Source: Pseudomonadota bacterium (lineage in GTDB: Bacteria; Pseudomonadota; Gammaproteobacteria; Burkholderiales; SHXO01). Taken from it: 27,495 nucleotides of DNA. Shown here in pieces: positions 1-7,931 of the stretch. Under the pieces are notes generated by a model. It had not been told where the DNA came from, did not search any database, and saw only the letters and a list, made by a program, of their open reading frames with translations. Every line of letters starts with the position of its first letter. The first letter of the stretch is position 1. The stretch is taken from NCBI GenBank assembly GCA_023430065.1, contig JAEZCG010000149.1, positions 1 to 27,495 on the forward strand, read 5' to 3'. The position numbers and the translations under genes were made by a program.

Positions 1-984
1 CAGATCGAACAGGGCCAGCTGTTCCGCCTCGGCGGCTCGGTGGTCACCGTCGGCGGCGTGCTCGCCGGCCTCGCCATCCTGACGGTGGCCTGGCTGGCCT
101 CGAAGCTGGTCAGCCGGGCCCTGCGCCGCCTCCGTGAGCGGTCAAACCGCAGCGCCGGCGCGCTGCATGTGCTCGAGAAGCTGGCCAGCTACGGCCTCAT
201 CGTCGTCGGGGTGTTCTGGGCCCTGTCGGTCGCCGGGCTGAACCTGTCGTCGCTGGCGGTGTTCGCCGGGGCGCTGGGCATCGGCGTCGGCCTCGGCCTG
301 CAAGGGGTGGTCAAGGAGTTCGTCTCCGGCCTGTTCCTGATCTTCGACCGCATGGTTTCGGTCGGCGACTACGTCGAGATCGGCGGGGCCATGACCGGCA
401 CGGTCCGGGCCGAGGGCATGCGCGGGGTGATCACCGAGATCGGCCCCCGCGCCGTGCGCATCCGCACCAACGACAACGTCAACGTCCTGGTCCCCAACTC
501 GCGCCTGATCGAGCAGCCGGTGGTCAACTGGACGCTGAAGGGCGACACCCGCCGCATCCACATCCCCTTCGCCGTCGCCTACGGCGCCGACCGCGGCAAG
601 GTGCGCGAGGCGGTGCTGGCCGCCGCCCGCGCCAGCCCCTTCACCTCGTCCGAGAGCGAGGACCGCAGATGCCAGGTCTGGCTGGTCGGCTTCGGCGAGC
701 GCGGGCTGGAGTTCGAGCTGCTGGTCTGGCCGACGCGCGAGGCGGTCAAGCGGCCCTCGGCCATGCATGCGGCCTACACCTGGGTGGTGGCCGACGCGCT
801 CGAGGCAGCCGGAATCGAGACGCCGGTGCCGCAGACCGATCTGCGCCTGCGCAGCGTCTTCGGCCACGAGGGCTCGGAAGGTCTGGCCGCCCTCGGCCTC
901 GCCGCCGCCCCGGCCGCCCCGCGCCCCCCCCCCGCCGCCCCCCCCCAAGACCCGGCGCCGGTGCGCATCGACGTGGAAGCCTAG
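1..984 (+). CDS. MscS-family mechanosensitive channel, 5' end missing
   Basis: The reading frame is open from the first base, so the start lies upstream; the GTG at position 40 is probably internal. The product is an inner-membrane pore that opens under membrane tension to release solutes. A hydrophobic segment lies near the N end, followed by a second one running into the Gly/Ala-rich pore helix typical of MscS (FAGALGIGVGLGLQGVVKEF), then the beta domain start (DRMVSVGDYVEI) and the cytoplasmic alpha/beta region. The C-terminal tail is low-complexity Ala/Pro, encoded partly by a run of ten C (924-933) and one of nine C (938-946). Its stop overlaps the stop of the convergent gene by a few bases. 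Family assignment is firm; the physiological subtype (small MscS or the end of a larger MscK-like protein) cannot be decided from the fragment. Confidence 0.85.
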   Translation, partial: QIEQGQLFRLGGSVVTVGGVLAGLAILTVAWLASKLVSRALRRLRERSNRSAGALHVLEKLASYGLIVVGVFWALSVAGLNLSSLAVFAGALGIGVGLGLQGVVKEFVSGLFLIFDRMVSVGDYVEIGGAMTGTVRAEGMRGVITEIGPRAVRIRTNDNVNVLVPNSRLIEQPVVNWTLKGDTRRIHIPFAVAYGADRGKVREAVLAAARASPFTSSESEDRRCQVWLVGFGERGLEFELLVWPTREAVKRPSAMHAAYTWVVADALEAAGIETPVPQTDLRLRSVFGHEGSEGLAALGLAAAPAAPRPPPAAPPQDPAPVRIDVEA

Positions 985-1871
985 AGTCGGCGCACGGCGA
1001 AGCCCATTGCCGCGAGCAGTGCTGGCAAACCGGATTCGCCGGTCAGGTGTCCGGCACCCACCGCGACGAAGTGCACCGTCCCCTGTTCCAGGATCGCCCG
1101 CAGCTTCTGCGCCATGGCCTGGTTGCGTGACACGTAAACGCGGGTCTGCAGCTCCTGCACGGACGCCTCGTCCAGACTTTCCATTTCGCGTGCCACCGCG
1201 CGCTCGATGCCATCGGCATCCCCGCGCATCCATGCCGACACCAACGCCTCCAGTTCCTCGCGCAAATCCTGTGTGCCGATCGCGTGAAGCGCTGCGCGCA
1301 GCATGTCCTCCTGCACGTCTTCGGACAACGATTCGAACATGTCCATCTGCTGCGTCATCGATTCCAGTTCGACGATGGGTTTGCTCTCGCGTCGCGCGCG
1401 TTGCGCGAAGTGCTGGTCCAGCCCGAGCGCCGGCTGATAACCCAGCTGCTGTATTTGCATCATGGTGATCGTCATCGCCAGCAGGTGGGGCTTGAGCGCT
1501 CGGGCGTACTCGAGCGGCAACCGGATTTGCGGCAGCTTCGCCACCAGTTCACGGTACAGCTCGGGCGAGATGTGCTGCTCGAGGTTCTCCGGCGGCCGGT
1601 ACACCGAGGCGGAGATGGCGAGCGCGTTTGCCGCCTCGTCGGTAGGATCGGCCTCCAGCGCCAGTGCCCCGGATGCGGCGAACGCCGCCTCCACCTGCGG
1701 GCTGAGCGGATACATGCCGCGCGTGCCGACGTGGACCGTTCCGAACAGATAGACGGTGGTGGTCGCCGATTTCACCTCGAACAGAAGGGGCGTGCTGCCT
1801 TGTCCGACACAGGGCAGGGACAGCACGATGGCGGCGAACGCGAACCACAGACGCAGGCGATGCTTGAACAC
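981..1871 (-). CDS. TraB/GumN family secreted protein
   Basis: A 296-residue protein beginning at a GTG preceded by a good GAGGAG ribosome site six bases upstream. A longer frame reaching position 1970 exists but would run into the maeB promoter. The N-terminus (FKHRLRLWFAFAAIVLSLPC) is a signal peptide or lipoprotein-like leader. The mature part opens with the family hallmark LFGTVHVGTRGMYPL, and the conserved C-terminal piece VHFVAVGAGHLTGESGLPALL is present. TraB/GumN (TraB/PrgY) proteins are proposed metalloprotease-like enzymes related to Tiki; the bacterial members have no settled role. It is transcribed divergently from maeB and converges on the channel gene with overlapping stops, so it is probably monocistronic. 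Confidence 0.85.
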   Translation of the reverse strand: MFKHRLRLWFAFAAIVLSLPCVGQGSTPLLFEVKSATTTVYLFGTVHVGTRGMYPLSPQVEAAFAASGALALEADPTDEAANALAISASVYRPPENLEQHISPELYRELVAKLPQIRLPLEYARALKPHLLAMTITMMQIQQLGYQPALGLDQHFAQRARRESKPIVELESMTQQMDMFESLSEDVQEDMLRAALHAIGTQDLREELEALVSAWMRGDADGIERAVAREMESLDEASVQELQTRVYVSRNQAMAQKLRAILEQGTVHFVAVGAGHLTGESGLPALLAAMGFAVRRL

Positions 1872-1920
1872 GCGAGTCTCCTCGAAGGCCGGCGCAGTGT
1901 AGCAAACGCGCCGGTTGGTG

Positions 1921-1949
1921 CTGGAACTGCCACTGCTCCGCCCTATAAT
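1921..1949 (+). promoter_or_regulatory. Sigma70 promoter of maeB
   Basis: A perfect TATAAT at 1944-1949 lies 17 bases after a weak -35 hexamer CTGGAA (1921-1926). The predicted transcript start is about 50 bases before the maeB ATG. Seen by eye; the -10 is convincing, the -35 is not. Confidence 0.6.
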
Positions 1950-2005
1950 TCCCGCTTCGCGGACTTTCACCTCGCATGCGTCCGCCTACTGACAGGACAC
2001 CCTGC

Positions 2006-4279
2006 ATGGATCCTTCCCTTCGCAAGGCTGCACTCGACTACCACCGTTTTCCAAAGCCCGGCAAGGTCTCGGTCGCCCCCACCAAGAGCCTCATCAACCA
2101 GCGCGATCTCGCGCTCGCCTATTCGCCCGGCGTGGCGGCAGCCTGCGAGGAGATCGTGGCAGATCCGGCCAGCGCGCGCGACTACACCGCGCGCAGCAAT
2201 TTGATCGGCGTGGTCACCAACGGAACGGCGGTGCTGGGATTGGGCGCGATCGGTCCGCTGGCGGCGAAGCCGGTGATGGAAGGCAAGGGGGTGCTATTCA
2301 AGAAGTTTGCCGGCATCGACGTGTTCGACATCGAGATCGCCGAGCGCGACCCGGAGAAGCTGGTCGACATCATCGCCAGCCTCGAGCCCACCTTCGGCGG
2401 CATCAACCTGGAGGACATCAAGGCGCCGGAGTGCTTCACCATCGAGCGCGCACTGCGCGGGCGCATGAAGATCCCGGTGTTTCACGACGACCAGCACGGC
2501 ACCGCCATCATCGTCGGTGCTGCGGTGCTCAACGGACTGAAGGTCGTCGGCAAGGACATCAAGCGCGTCAAGCTGGTGTGCTCGGGTGCGGGCGCTGCCG
2601 CGCTGTCCTGCCTCGATCTGCTGGTCAACCTGGGCCTTCCTCTCGAGAACATCTACGTCAGCGACATCAAGGGCGTGGTGTATCAGGGCCGCGTCGAGGA
2701 GATGGACGCGTACAAGGCGCGCTATGCCAAAGCGGTGGCGGCGCGAACGCTGGGCGACCTCATCGAGGGCGCGGACGTCTTCCTCGGCCTGTCGGCGGCG
2801 AACGTGCTCAAGCCCGAGATGGTCGCGCGCATGGCCGAAAAGCCGCTCATCCTCGCGCTGGCCAACCCCAATCCGGAGATCCTGCCGGAGGCCGCCAAGG
2901 CGGTGCGGCCGGATTGCGTGATCGCCACCGGCCGCTCGGACTATCCCAATCAGGTCAACAACGTCCTGTGCTTTCCCTTCATCTTCCGCGGAGCGCTCGA
3001 TGCCGGCGCGACCACCATCACCGAGGAGATGAAGCTGGCTGCCACCAAGGCCATCGCCGAGCTGGCGCAGGCCGAGCAGTCGGACGTCGTGGCCATGGCT
3101 TACGGCGACGTCAGTCAGAGTTTCGGGCCCGAGTATCTGATACCGCGCCCGTTCGACCCGCGCCTGATCGTGAAGATCGCCCCCGCGGTGGCGCAGGCGG
3201 CGATGGACAGCGGTGTGGCCACACGGCCGATCACCGACATGGACGCCTACCGCGATCAGCTCACGCAGTTCGTCTACCACTCCGGCTTGATCATGAAGCC
3301 GGTGTTCTCGGCGGCGAAGACCAACCCCAAGCGCGTGGTGTTCTGCGAGGGCGAGGACCAGCGCGTGCTGCACGCCGTGCAGGTGGTCGTGGACGAGGGT
3401 CTGGCAAAGCCGATCGTGATCGGCCGCCCGGAAGTGGTGGACGTGCGCCTGGAAAAACTCGCCCTGCGCATGCGCCCGGGGCGCGACTTCGAACTGGTCA
3501 ACCCGAACAGCGACCCGCGATTCCGCGACTACTGGCAGCTGTACTACAACATCATGGAGCGACGCGGGGTGTCGGTGGAAGTCGCCAAGCGCGAGGTGAT
3601 CCGGCGGACCACGCTGATCGGCGCGCTGATGGTCAAGCAGAACGAGGCCGACGCCATGATCTGCGGAACCTACGGCGAGCACGGCACCCATCTCTGGTAC
3701 ATCGGCAACGTGATCGGGCTCAAGCCGGGCGTGAAGCAGTTTGCGGCGATGAACATGCTGCTGCTCCAAAACCGCACCATCTTCATCTGCGACACCTACG
3801 TCAATCCCGATCCCACCCCCGAGCAGCTGGTGGAGATCACCCTTCTGGCGGCCGAGGAGGTGAAACGTTTCGGCCTGACGCCCAAGGTGGCGCTGCTGTC
3901 GCATTCGAACTTCGGCAGCGCACGCACGCCCTCCGCACTGAAGATGAGCCGCGTGCGCGATATGCTCGAGGAGACCGCGCCCGACCTGGAGGTCGAGGGC
4001 GAGATGCACGGCGACGCCGCGCTGGTGGAGTCGATCCGCATGCAGCACTTCCCCAACTCCAAGCTCAGGGGCGAGGCCAACCTGCTGATCATGCCCACGC
4101 TGGATGCTGCCAACATCTCGTTCAACCTGCTCAAGGCGGTCGCCGGCGAGGGCATCACGGTCGGGCCGATGCTGCTGGGGGCGGCACAGACCTGCCACAT
4201 CCTCACGCCCACCGCATCGGTGCGCAGGCTGGTGAACATGACCGCGCTGGCGGTGGTGGAGGCCGGCAGCGGCCGGTAA
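2006..4279 (+). CDS. maeB: NADP-dependent malic enzyme fused to phosphotransacetylase-like domain
   Basis: A 757-residue cytosolic enzyme converting malate to pyruvate and CO2 with NADPH production, linking the TCA cycle to gluconeogenesis and lipid synthesis. The start at [20 protein letters not shown] matches the usual MaeB beginning and has an AGGA eight bases upstream; an in-frame ATG ten codons earlier is less likely. The first ~420 residues are the malic domain ([14 protein letters not shown], the [13 protein letters not shown] region, and [20 protein letters not shown] leading into the NAD(P)-binding fold). From about residue 430 onward ([20 protein letters not shown] to the end) is a phosphotransacetylase-like domain, which in MaeB homologues is regulatory and binds acetyl-CoA rather than catalysing. 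Length is normal for this two-domain family. No sign of frameshift. Confidence 0.95.
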   Translation: MDPSLRKAALDYHRFPKPGKVSVAPTKSLINQRDLALAYSPGVAAACEEIVADPASARDYTARSNLIGVVTNGTAVLGLGAIGPLAAKPVMEGKGVLFKKFAGIDVFDIEIAERDPEKLVDIIASLEPTFGGINLEDIKAPECFTIERALRGRMKIPVFHDDQHGTAIIVGAAVLNGLKVVGKDIKRVKLVCSGAGAAALSCLDLLVNLGLPLENIYVSDIKGVVYQGRVEEMDAYKARYAKAVAARTLGDLIEGADVFLGLSAANVLKPEMVARMAEKPLILALANPNPEILPEAAKAVRPDCVIATGRSDYPNQVNNVLCFPFIFRGALDAGATTITEEMKLAATKAIAELAQAEQSDVVAMAYGDVSQSFGPEYLIPRPFDPRLIVKIAPAVAQAAMDSGVATRPITDMDAYRDQLTQFVYHSGLIMKPVFSAAKTNPKRVVFCEGEDQRVLHAVQVVVDEGLAKPIVIGRPEVVDVRLEKLALRMRPGRDFELVNPNSDPRFRDYWQLYYNIMERRGVSVEVAKREVIRRTTLIGALMVKQNEADAMICGTYGEHGTHLWYIGNVIGLKPGVKQFAAMNMLLLQNRTIFICDTYVNPDPTPEQLVEITLLAAEEVKRFGLTPKVALLSHSNFGSARTPSALKMSRVRDMLEETAPDLEVEGEMHGDAALVESIRMQHFPNSKLRGEANLLIMPTLDAANISFNLLKAVAGEGITVGPMLLGAAQTCHILTPTASVRRLVNMTALAVVEAGSGR

Positions 4280-4313
4280 GGGTCGCGGTTCGACAGCGGT
4301 GCGCTGAGGGGAC

Positions 4314-4341
4314 TTGCCGTGGCACCTGCCTTGCTTAAAAT
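4314..4341 (+). promoter_or_regulatory. Putative sigma70 promoter for the TPR gene
   Basis: TTGCCG (4314-4319) and TAAAAT (4336-4341) are spaced by 16 bases, about 30 bases ahead of the ATG at 4374. Both hexamers are close to consensus. Inferred only from sequence. Confidence 0.5.
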
Positions 4342-4373
4342 TTGGGCAGTCGTGCATCCGGAGTCCGCGCCGC

Positions 4374-4910
4374 ATGTTCAGCGAAACCCTCAGACTGGTC
4401 GCTCACCTGCCGCAACGCCGTCCCGCCCCCAGCCTGCCTGGGCGGCTGGAACAGCTGTTCCGCCACCTGGCGGTCGGTGACTGCTCGGTTCAGGAACTCG
4501 AGGACGAGATCTGGCACGTGTGGATGCAGCATCCGCACCGTGCCGCTTCGCGCGCGCTTGACCGCGCCGCGGACGACATCGCCGGACAGCGCTTCGACCT
4601 GGCCGAAACGCGGCTGCACTTCCTGCTGCGTGCCTGTCCGGATTTCCCCGAGGCGTGGAACAAGTCGGCGACCCTGTACTACCTGATGGAACGCGACCAG
4701 GAGAGCGTACAGGCGATCCACCGCACGCTCGAACTGGAACCGCGCCACTTCGGCGCGCTCAGCGCACTGGGGGAGATCTGCCTGGGGCAGGGGGACCGCG
4801 ACGCCGCACTGCTGGCGTTCTCCGCCGCGCTGCGCATCAATCCGCACCTGGACGGCGCGCGCGCCAGCGTGGAGCGGCTCCTGGAAGACGGCACCGGCAG
4901 CGTTCACTGA
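4374..4910 (+). CDS. Tetratricopeptide-repeat protein
   Basis: 178 residues starting at MFSETLRLVAH, with GGAG ten bases upstream; the frame extends further up but that part would overlap the promoter. The N-terminal third is Arg-rich with no signal peptide. From about residue 75 there are helical pairs typical of TPRs (FDLAETRLHFLLRACPDFPEAW, ESVQAIHRTLELEPRHFGAL, DAALLAFSAALRINPHLDGA), about three repeats. Such proteins act as protein-protein adaptors; the partner cannot be read from this sequence. It is isolated: maeB ends about 95 bases upstream and the downstream genes are on the other strand. Confidence 0.75.
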   Translation: MFSETLRLVAHLPQRRPAPSLPGRLEQLFRHLAVGDCSVQELEDEIWHVWMQHPHRAASRALDRAADDIAGQRFDLAETRLHFLLRACPDFPEAWNKSATLYYLMERDQESVQAIHRTLELEPRHFGALSALGEICLGQGDRDAALLAFSAALRINPHLDGARASVERLLEDGTGSVH

Positions 4911-4967
4911 AGACCACCTTCGGCGTCGGGTGGAAGCTGATCCACCGCGACTGCCCCAGGCCGGTGT

Positions 4968-5261
4968 CTACTTCGAGGGCGCCGGCTCGTCCAGTTCGAG
5001 CTCGTCCAACGGGTCTTTCTTGTGGATCCCGACCGCCCGACGCGCCTTCGCGAGATCTTCCATCGCTTCGCGCTCGTGGCCGGTGCGGCAGTGCTTCAGC
5101 GCCAGATCGATCCATGCCGCCAGGTCGAACTTCTGCATCTCGGTGAGCCTGGCGGCGCGCAGGTCCTGACCCAGCAGTTCCAGTTCGAGTTGGCAGTCTG
5201 CCCCGGCTGCCGGGGACAGCAGGGCGGCGAGCAGCCCCAGCGCGATCGGTTCGAGGCGCAT
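4968..5261 (-). CDS. Small secreted protein, paralogue of the upstream gene
   Basis: A 97-residue protein with a clear signal peptide (MRLEPIALGLLAALLSPAAG, cleavage near AGA-DC). The mature protein starts with a Cys two residues after the predicted cut and is mostly helical. Its segment EAMEDLAKARRAVGI matches ESVDTLAKARKILGI at the end of the protein encoded just upstream at 5286-5528, and both mature proteins begin with a Cys; this suggests a tandem duplication. It adds an acidic tail (DPLDELELDEPAPSK). The 24-base gap to the upstream gene suggests co-transcription. I do not recognise a named family; a periplasmic location is inferred. Confidence 0.65.
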   Translation of the reverse strand: MRLEPIALGLLAALLSPAAGADCQLELELLGQDLRAARLTEMQKFDLAAWIDLALKHCRTGHEREAMEDLAKARRAVGIHKKDPLDELELDEPAPSK

Positions 5262-5285
5262 CCCGGCTGCCCGCCGTACCGCCGC

Positions 5286-5528
5286 TCAGATTCCCAGGAT
5301 CTTCCTGGCCTTGGCCAGCGTGTCGACCGACTCCTGATGCTTGCCGGCCTTGTGCAGTGCTTCACCCTCGGCGCGGTACTTCTTCACGTCGGCCATCTGC
5401 TCGGCTGACAGAGCCGGGTTCTTCGACATGGCCTCGTCGATCGCCTTCATGTCCATCGGGCAGTGGTTGGCGAGGGCTGGGGTGGCGAAGGTCAAGGTCA
5501 GGGCGGCAATCCATCCACGTGCTCTCAT
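5286..5528 (-). CDS. Small secreted protein, function unknown
   Basis: 80 residues from the ATG at 5528, preceded by GAGGAG nine bases upstream; the longer frame to 5609 has no reason to be used. MRARGWIAALTLTFATPALA is a textbook signal peptide followed by NHC. The mature domain of about 60 residues is helical (AIDEAMSKNPALSAEQMADV, KYRAEGEALHKAGKHQESVD) and ends LAKARKILGI. It is the first gene of a two-gene leftward unit with its paralogue. An 18-bp perfect palindrome lies about 50 bases upstream of its start. No function can be assigned. Confidence 0.7.
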   Translation of the reverse strand: MRARGWIAALTLTFATPALANHCPMDMKAIDEAMSKNPALSAEQMADVKKYRAEGEALHKAGKHQESVDTLAKARKILGI

Positions 5529-5579
5529 CGTCCGGATCTCCTCGTATCGATTCCCGCATAAGCGGTACGACTGTTCGAG

Positions 5580-5597
5580 CCGGTCCGATCGGACCGG
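5580..5597. promoter_or_regulatory. 18-bp perfect palindrome, candidate operator
   Basis: CCGGTCCGATCGGACCGG reads identically on both strands, and the flanks extend the symmetry to 24 bp with one mismatch. It sits between the divergent small secreted gene pair (start 5528) and nudL (start about 5702). The position is right for a dimeric repressor or activator; which one is unknown. Confidence 0.5.
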
Positions 5598-5660
5598 TTC
5601 CCCTTGCATCCCGACACCTCTCCGTCACCGGAAAGAGGCGACGCGGCGACCACGGCCGAT

Positions 5661-5666
5661 TAGAAT
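5661..5666 (+). promoter_or_regulatory. -10 element of nudL
   Basis: TAGAAT, five of six to consensus, lies about 36 bases before the proposed GTG start. No good -35 hexamer was found at the right distance. Confidence 0.4.
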
Positions 5667-5701
5667 ACCTTTGTGGAACCGGTTTTGCTTTTCCCCGCGA
5701 A

Positions 5702-6313
5702 GTGTCCCTGACCGACGCTCCCTCGATCTCCCGCTCCTGGCTCTCGCAGCGCCTGCTGCGTGCGCACGACCTGCCGGCGGAACCGGGCGTACTGCGCTAT
5801 GTGCACGCACCGGACTTCGTCTCCACGCCGGCGGCGGTGCTGGTGCCGCTGATCAACCGCCCCGCGGGCATCACCGTGATGTTCACGCAGCGCACCGCGC
5901 ACCTGAACGACCACGCTGGCCAGATCAGCTTCCCCGGCGGCCGGGTGGATCCGGGCGACGTCGACCGCGTCTACACCGCTCTGCGCGAGGCCGAGGAAGA
6001 AACCGGGGTGGCGCGGGAGCTGGTCGCGATCTTGGGGAGCCTGCCGGATTACGACATCCCGACCGGCTTTCGGGTGACGCCGATCGTCGGGTGGATCGAG
6101 CCCCCGGTGAGCTTTGCGCCCGATCCGTTCGAGGTCGCCGAGGTGTTCGAGGTGCCGCTTACCCACTTCCTCGACCCGGATAACCACCAGCGCCACAGTG
6201 ACGAGCGGAACGGGCGGTGGCGCCACTACTACTCCATGCCCTATGAGGGGCGCAACATCTGGGGTGCCACCGCCGGCATGCTGCACATGCTGTATCGTGC
6301 ACTGCGTGCCTGA
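5702..6313 (+). CDS. nudL: NudL-type CoA pyrophosphatase (Nudix hydrolase)
   Basis: About 203 residues. The open frame reaches back to 5357 but the part before VSLTDAPSIS lies opposite the small secreted gene, so the GTG at 5702 is taken as start, with a poor ribosome site. The NudL signature LNDHAGQISFPGGRVD precedes the Nudix core REAEEETGV (residues about 95-103), with the one-residue-longer spacing between glycines and core typical of NudL/YeaB. The family splits CoA and its derivatives into 3',5'-ADP and phosphopantetheine in a metal-dependent way in the cytosol. It is followed 27 bases later by ybaK, so the two may be co-transcribed. The start is the uncertain part. Confidence 0.85.
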   Translation: MSLTDAPSISRSWLSQRLLRAHDLPAEPGVLRYVHAPDFVSTPAAVLVPLINRPAGITVMFTQRTAHLNDHAGQISFPGGRVDPGDVDRVYTALREAEEETGVARELVAILGSLPDYDIPTGFRVTPIVGWIEPPVSFAPDPFEVAEVFEVPLTHFLDPDNHQRHSDERNGRWRHYYSMPYEGRNIWGATAGMLHMLYRALRA

Positions 6314-6340
6314 CGCCGGGCAGGGGACCCGGACGCCTCG

Positions 6341-6826
6341 ATGAGCAAGGACAAGACGCCGGTCACCCCGGCCGTGCGCCAGTTGCGTGCGGCCGGCGTG
6401 GCCTTTACCGATCACCTGTACGACTACGAAGAACAGGGCGGGACCGCCGTCCCGGCAAGGGAACTGCGCGTGGATGAGCACAGCGTGGTCAAGACACTGG
6501 TGATGGAGGACGACGCCAAGCGGCCGCTGGTGGTGCTGATGCACGGCGACAAGCACGTATCGACGAAGGAGTTGGCGCGGGTGCTGGGAGTGAAGACGAT
6601 TCAGCCCTGCAGTCCGGAGACGGCCAACCGCCATTCCGGATACGTGGTTGGTGGCACCTCACCCTTCGGAATGCGCAAGCCCATGCCGATGTACATGGAG
6701 CGCAGCATCGCCGACCTGTCCCGGATCTACATCAACGGAGGCAAGCGGGGATACCTCGTGGGGCTTGCACCGGCCGACGTGATCGCGGTGCTGAAGCCCA
6801 TCCTGGTGAGCGTCGCCACCGAATGA
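6341..6826 (+). CDS. ybaK: Cys-tRNA(Pro) deacylase YbaK/EbsC
   Basis: 161 residues, the normal family length. Motifs of the YbaK branch of trans-editing proteins are visible: TPAVRQLRAAGVAFTDHLYDY at the N end, HSVVKTLVMEDD around residue 47, STKELARVLGVK, then GYVVGGTSPFGMRK and the closing YINGGKRGYLVGLAPADVIA. The family hydrolyses cysteine mischarged on tRNA(Pro), cooperating with prolyl-tRNA synthetase. ATG at 6341 with only a weak GGGG upstream. A small coiled-coil gene follows 24 bases after the stop. Confidence 0.92.
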   Translation: MSKDKTPVTPAVRQLRAAGVAFTDHLYDYEEQGGTAVPARELRVDEHSVVKTLVMEDDAKRPLVVLMHGDKHVSTKELARVLGVKTIQPCSPETANRHSGYVVGGTSPFGMRKPMPMYMERSIADLSRIYINGGKRGYLVGLAPADVIAVLKPILVSVATE

Positions 6827-6850
6827 GTCGGATTACAACTGGAGACAACC

Positions 6851-7177
6851 ATGATCCACACCGAAGAACGTCGCGTCCACACCGGCCGACGCGCCTCCGA
6901 CCTGCAGCGCGAACAGGAGCTGTCCATGCTCCGCGCCGAGCTGGAGATGCTGATGGCCGAGCGCGAACACTTGCTTCGCGCTGCCGGTGCCGCCGCCATG
7001 TTCGTCGCCAAGATGGACGATCACGTCGACGTTCTGCCCAAGGACAGCTATGACGCCGCCTATTCGGTGGCTCAGGCGGTCAACACGCTACCCGAGGAAA
7101 CGCTGAAGGAAGCGCTTGAGAGCGCGCGTCTCCAATCCGCAACCGCGGTCGAGGACAACAAGGCGCGTCTGTCCTGA
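6851..7177 (+). CDS. Hypothetical coiled-coil protein
   Basis: 108 residues; ATG with GGAG six bases upstream. A charged N-terminus (MIHTEERRVHTGRRASDLQR) leads into a heptad-like helix (residues about 18-45, QEQELSMLRAELEMLMAERE), a short Ala/Gly section and a second helix rich in Ala/Glu. There is no signal peptide or membrane segment. The frame has good coding character and a proper ribosome site, so I believe it is real, but I do not recognise the family. It lies between ybaK and the methyltransferase gene with short gaps. Confidence 0.65.
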   Translation: MIHTEERRVHTGRRASDLQREQELSMLRAELEMLMAEREHLLRAAGAAAMFVAKMDDHVDVLPKDSYDAAYSVAQAVNTLPEETLKEALESARLQSATAVEDNKARLS

Positions 7178-7214
7178 TCGCTTGGCCGGACCGGGGAGCC
7201 CTCCGGTCCAACCC

Positions 7215-7799
7215 GTGAAGCCCTACTCGGAAGCCTGCGAGCGCAACAAGGGCCCGATTCTGGCAGTCCTGCGTGATGCGTTCGCCGATCGCAGCGCCGT
7301 GCTGGAGGTCGGCAGCGGCACGGGCCAGCACGCGCTGCACTTCGCCCAGGGGCTTCCGCACCTGTCCTGGCAGCCGAGCGACGTCGCGGAGAATCTGCCC
7401 GGGCTGCAGGCGCAGTTCGCGGGCATCGAACTCCCCAACCTCCGTGCCCCCATTGTGCTCGACCTGGACGCGGACTGGGCACCTCTGGGCGGCGATGCCG
7501 TCTTTACCGCCAACACGCTGCACATCGTCTCGTGGTCGCGGGTCGAGCGTTTCTTCCGTCACGCCGGCACGCAACTGATCGACGGCGGTGTGCTGGCCGT
7601 GTACGGGCCGTTCAACATCGGCGGGCGCTTCACCTCCGAGAGCAATGCGCAGTTCGATGCGATGCTGCGGGCCCGCGACCCGGCCAGCGGCATTCGTGAC
7701 ATCGAGGCGATCGATATGCTTGCCCGCGGCCAGGGTTTCGCACTTGCCGAGGACGTTGCCATGCCGGCGAACAACCGCACACTGGTCTGGCGACGGTAG
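7215..7799 (+). CDS. DUF938 class I SAM-dependent methyltransferase
   Basis: 194 residues starting at a GTG (VKPYSEACERNKGPILAVLR), which matches the usual start of DUF938 proteins; the frame continues upstream over the preceding gene and is not used. The SAM-binding glycine motif is LEVGSGTGQHALHFAQ (about residues 29-44), followed by WQPSDVAENLPGLQAQ; ANTLHIVSW and VYGPFNIGGRFTSESNAQFD are family-specific. Fold and cofactor are clear, but the methyl acceptor is unknown for the family. The ribosome site is weak (a GGGGAG is about 15 bases upstream). Confidence 0.85.
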   Translation: MKPYSEACERNKGPILAVLRDAFADRSAVLEVGSGTGQHALHFAQGLPHLSWQPSDVAENLPGLQAQFAGIELPNLRAPIVLDLDADWAPLGGDAVFTANTLHIVSWSRVERFFRHAGTQLIDGGVLAVYGPFNIGGRFTSESNAQFDAMLRARDPASGIRDIEAIDMLARGQGFALAEDVAMPANNRTLVWRR

Positions 7800-7844
7800 C
7801 GGTTCGCTCATGCCCGTGCACATCGCCGGGGCAAAAAATCCTTA

Positions 7845-7861
7845 TGCACCAAGGTAGTGCG
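7845..7861 (+). promoter_or_regulatory. NtrC-like site upstream of urease cluster 1
   Basis: TGCACC-AAGGT-AGTGCG matches the NtrC consensus TGCACC-N5-GGTGCA at 10 of 12 positions, 70 bases before ureD. No sigma54 GG-N10-GC promoter was found between it and the gene, so its use is uncertain. A small inverted repeat GCGACC-ATCA-GGTCGC lies closer to the gene, at about 7909-7924. Confidence 0.4.
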
Positions 7862-7931
7862 TGATTCTTCGCGCTTCGCGTGCTAGCCTAGCCGGAACAA
7901 CAACGAGGGCGACCATCAGGTCGCTCGCACC

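Noticed and set aside
2294..4375. Long minus-strand open frame opposite maeB (693 codons)
   Set aside because: Its product is rich in His, Arg, Asp and Gly without any domain, the usual shadow of a GC-rich gene on the other strand.
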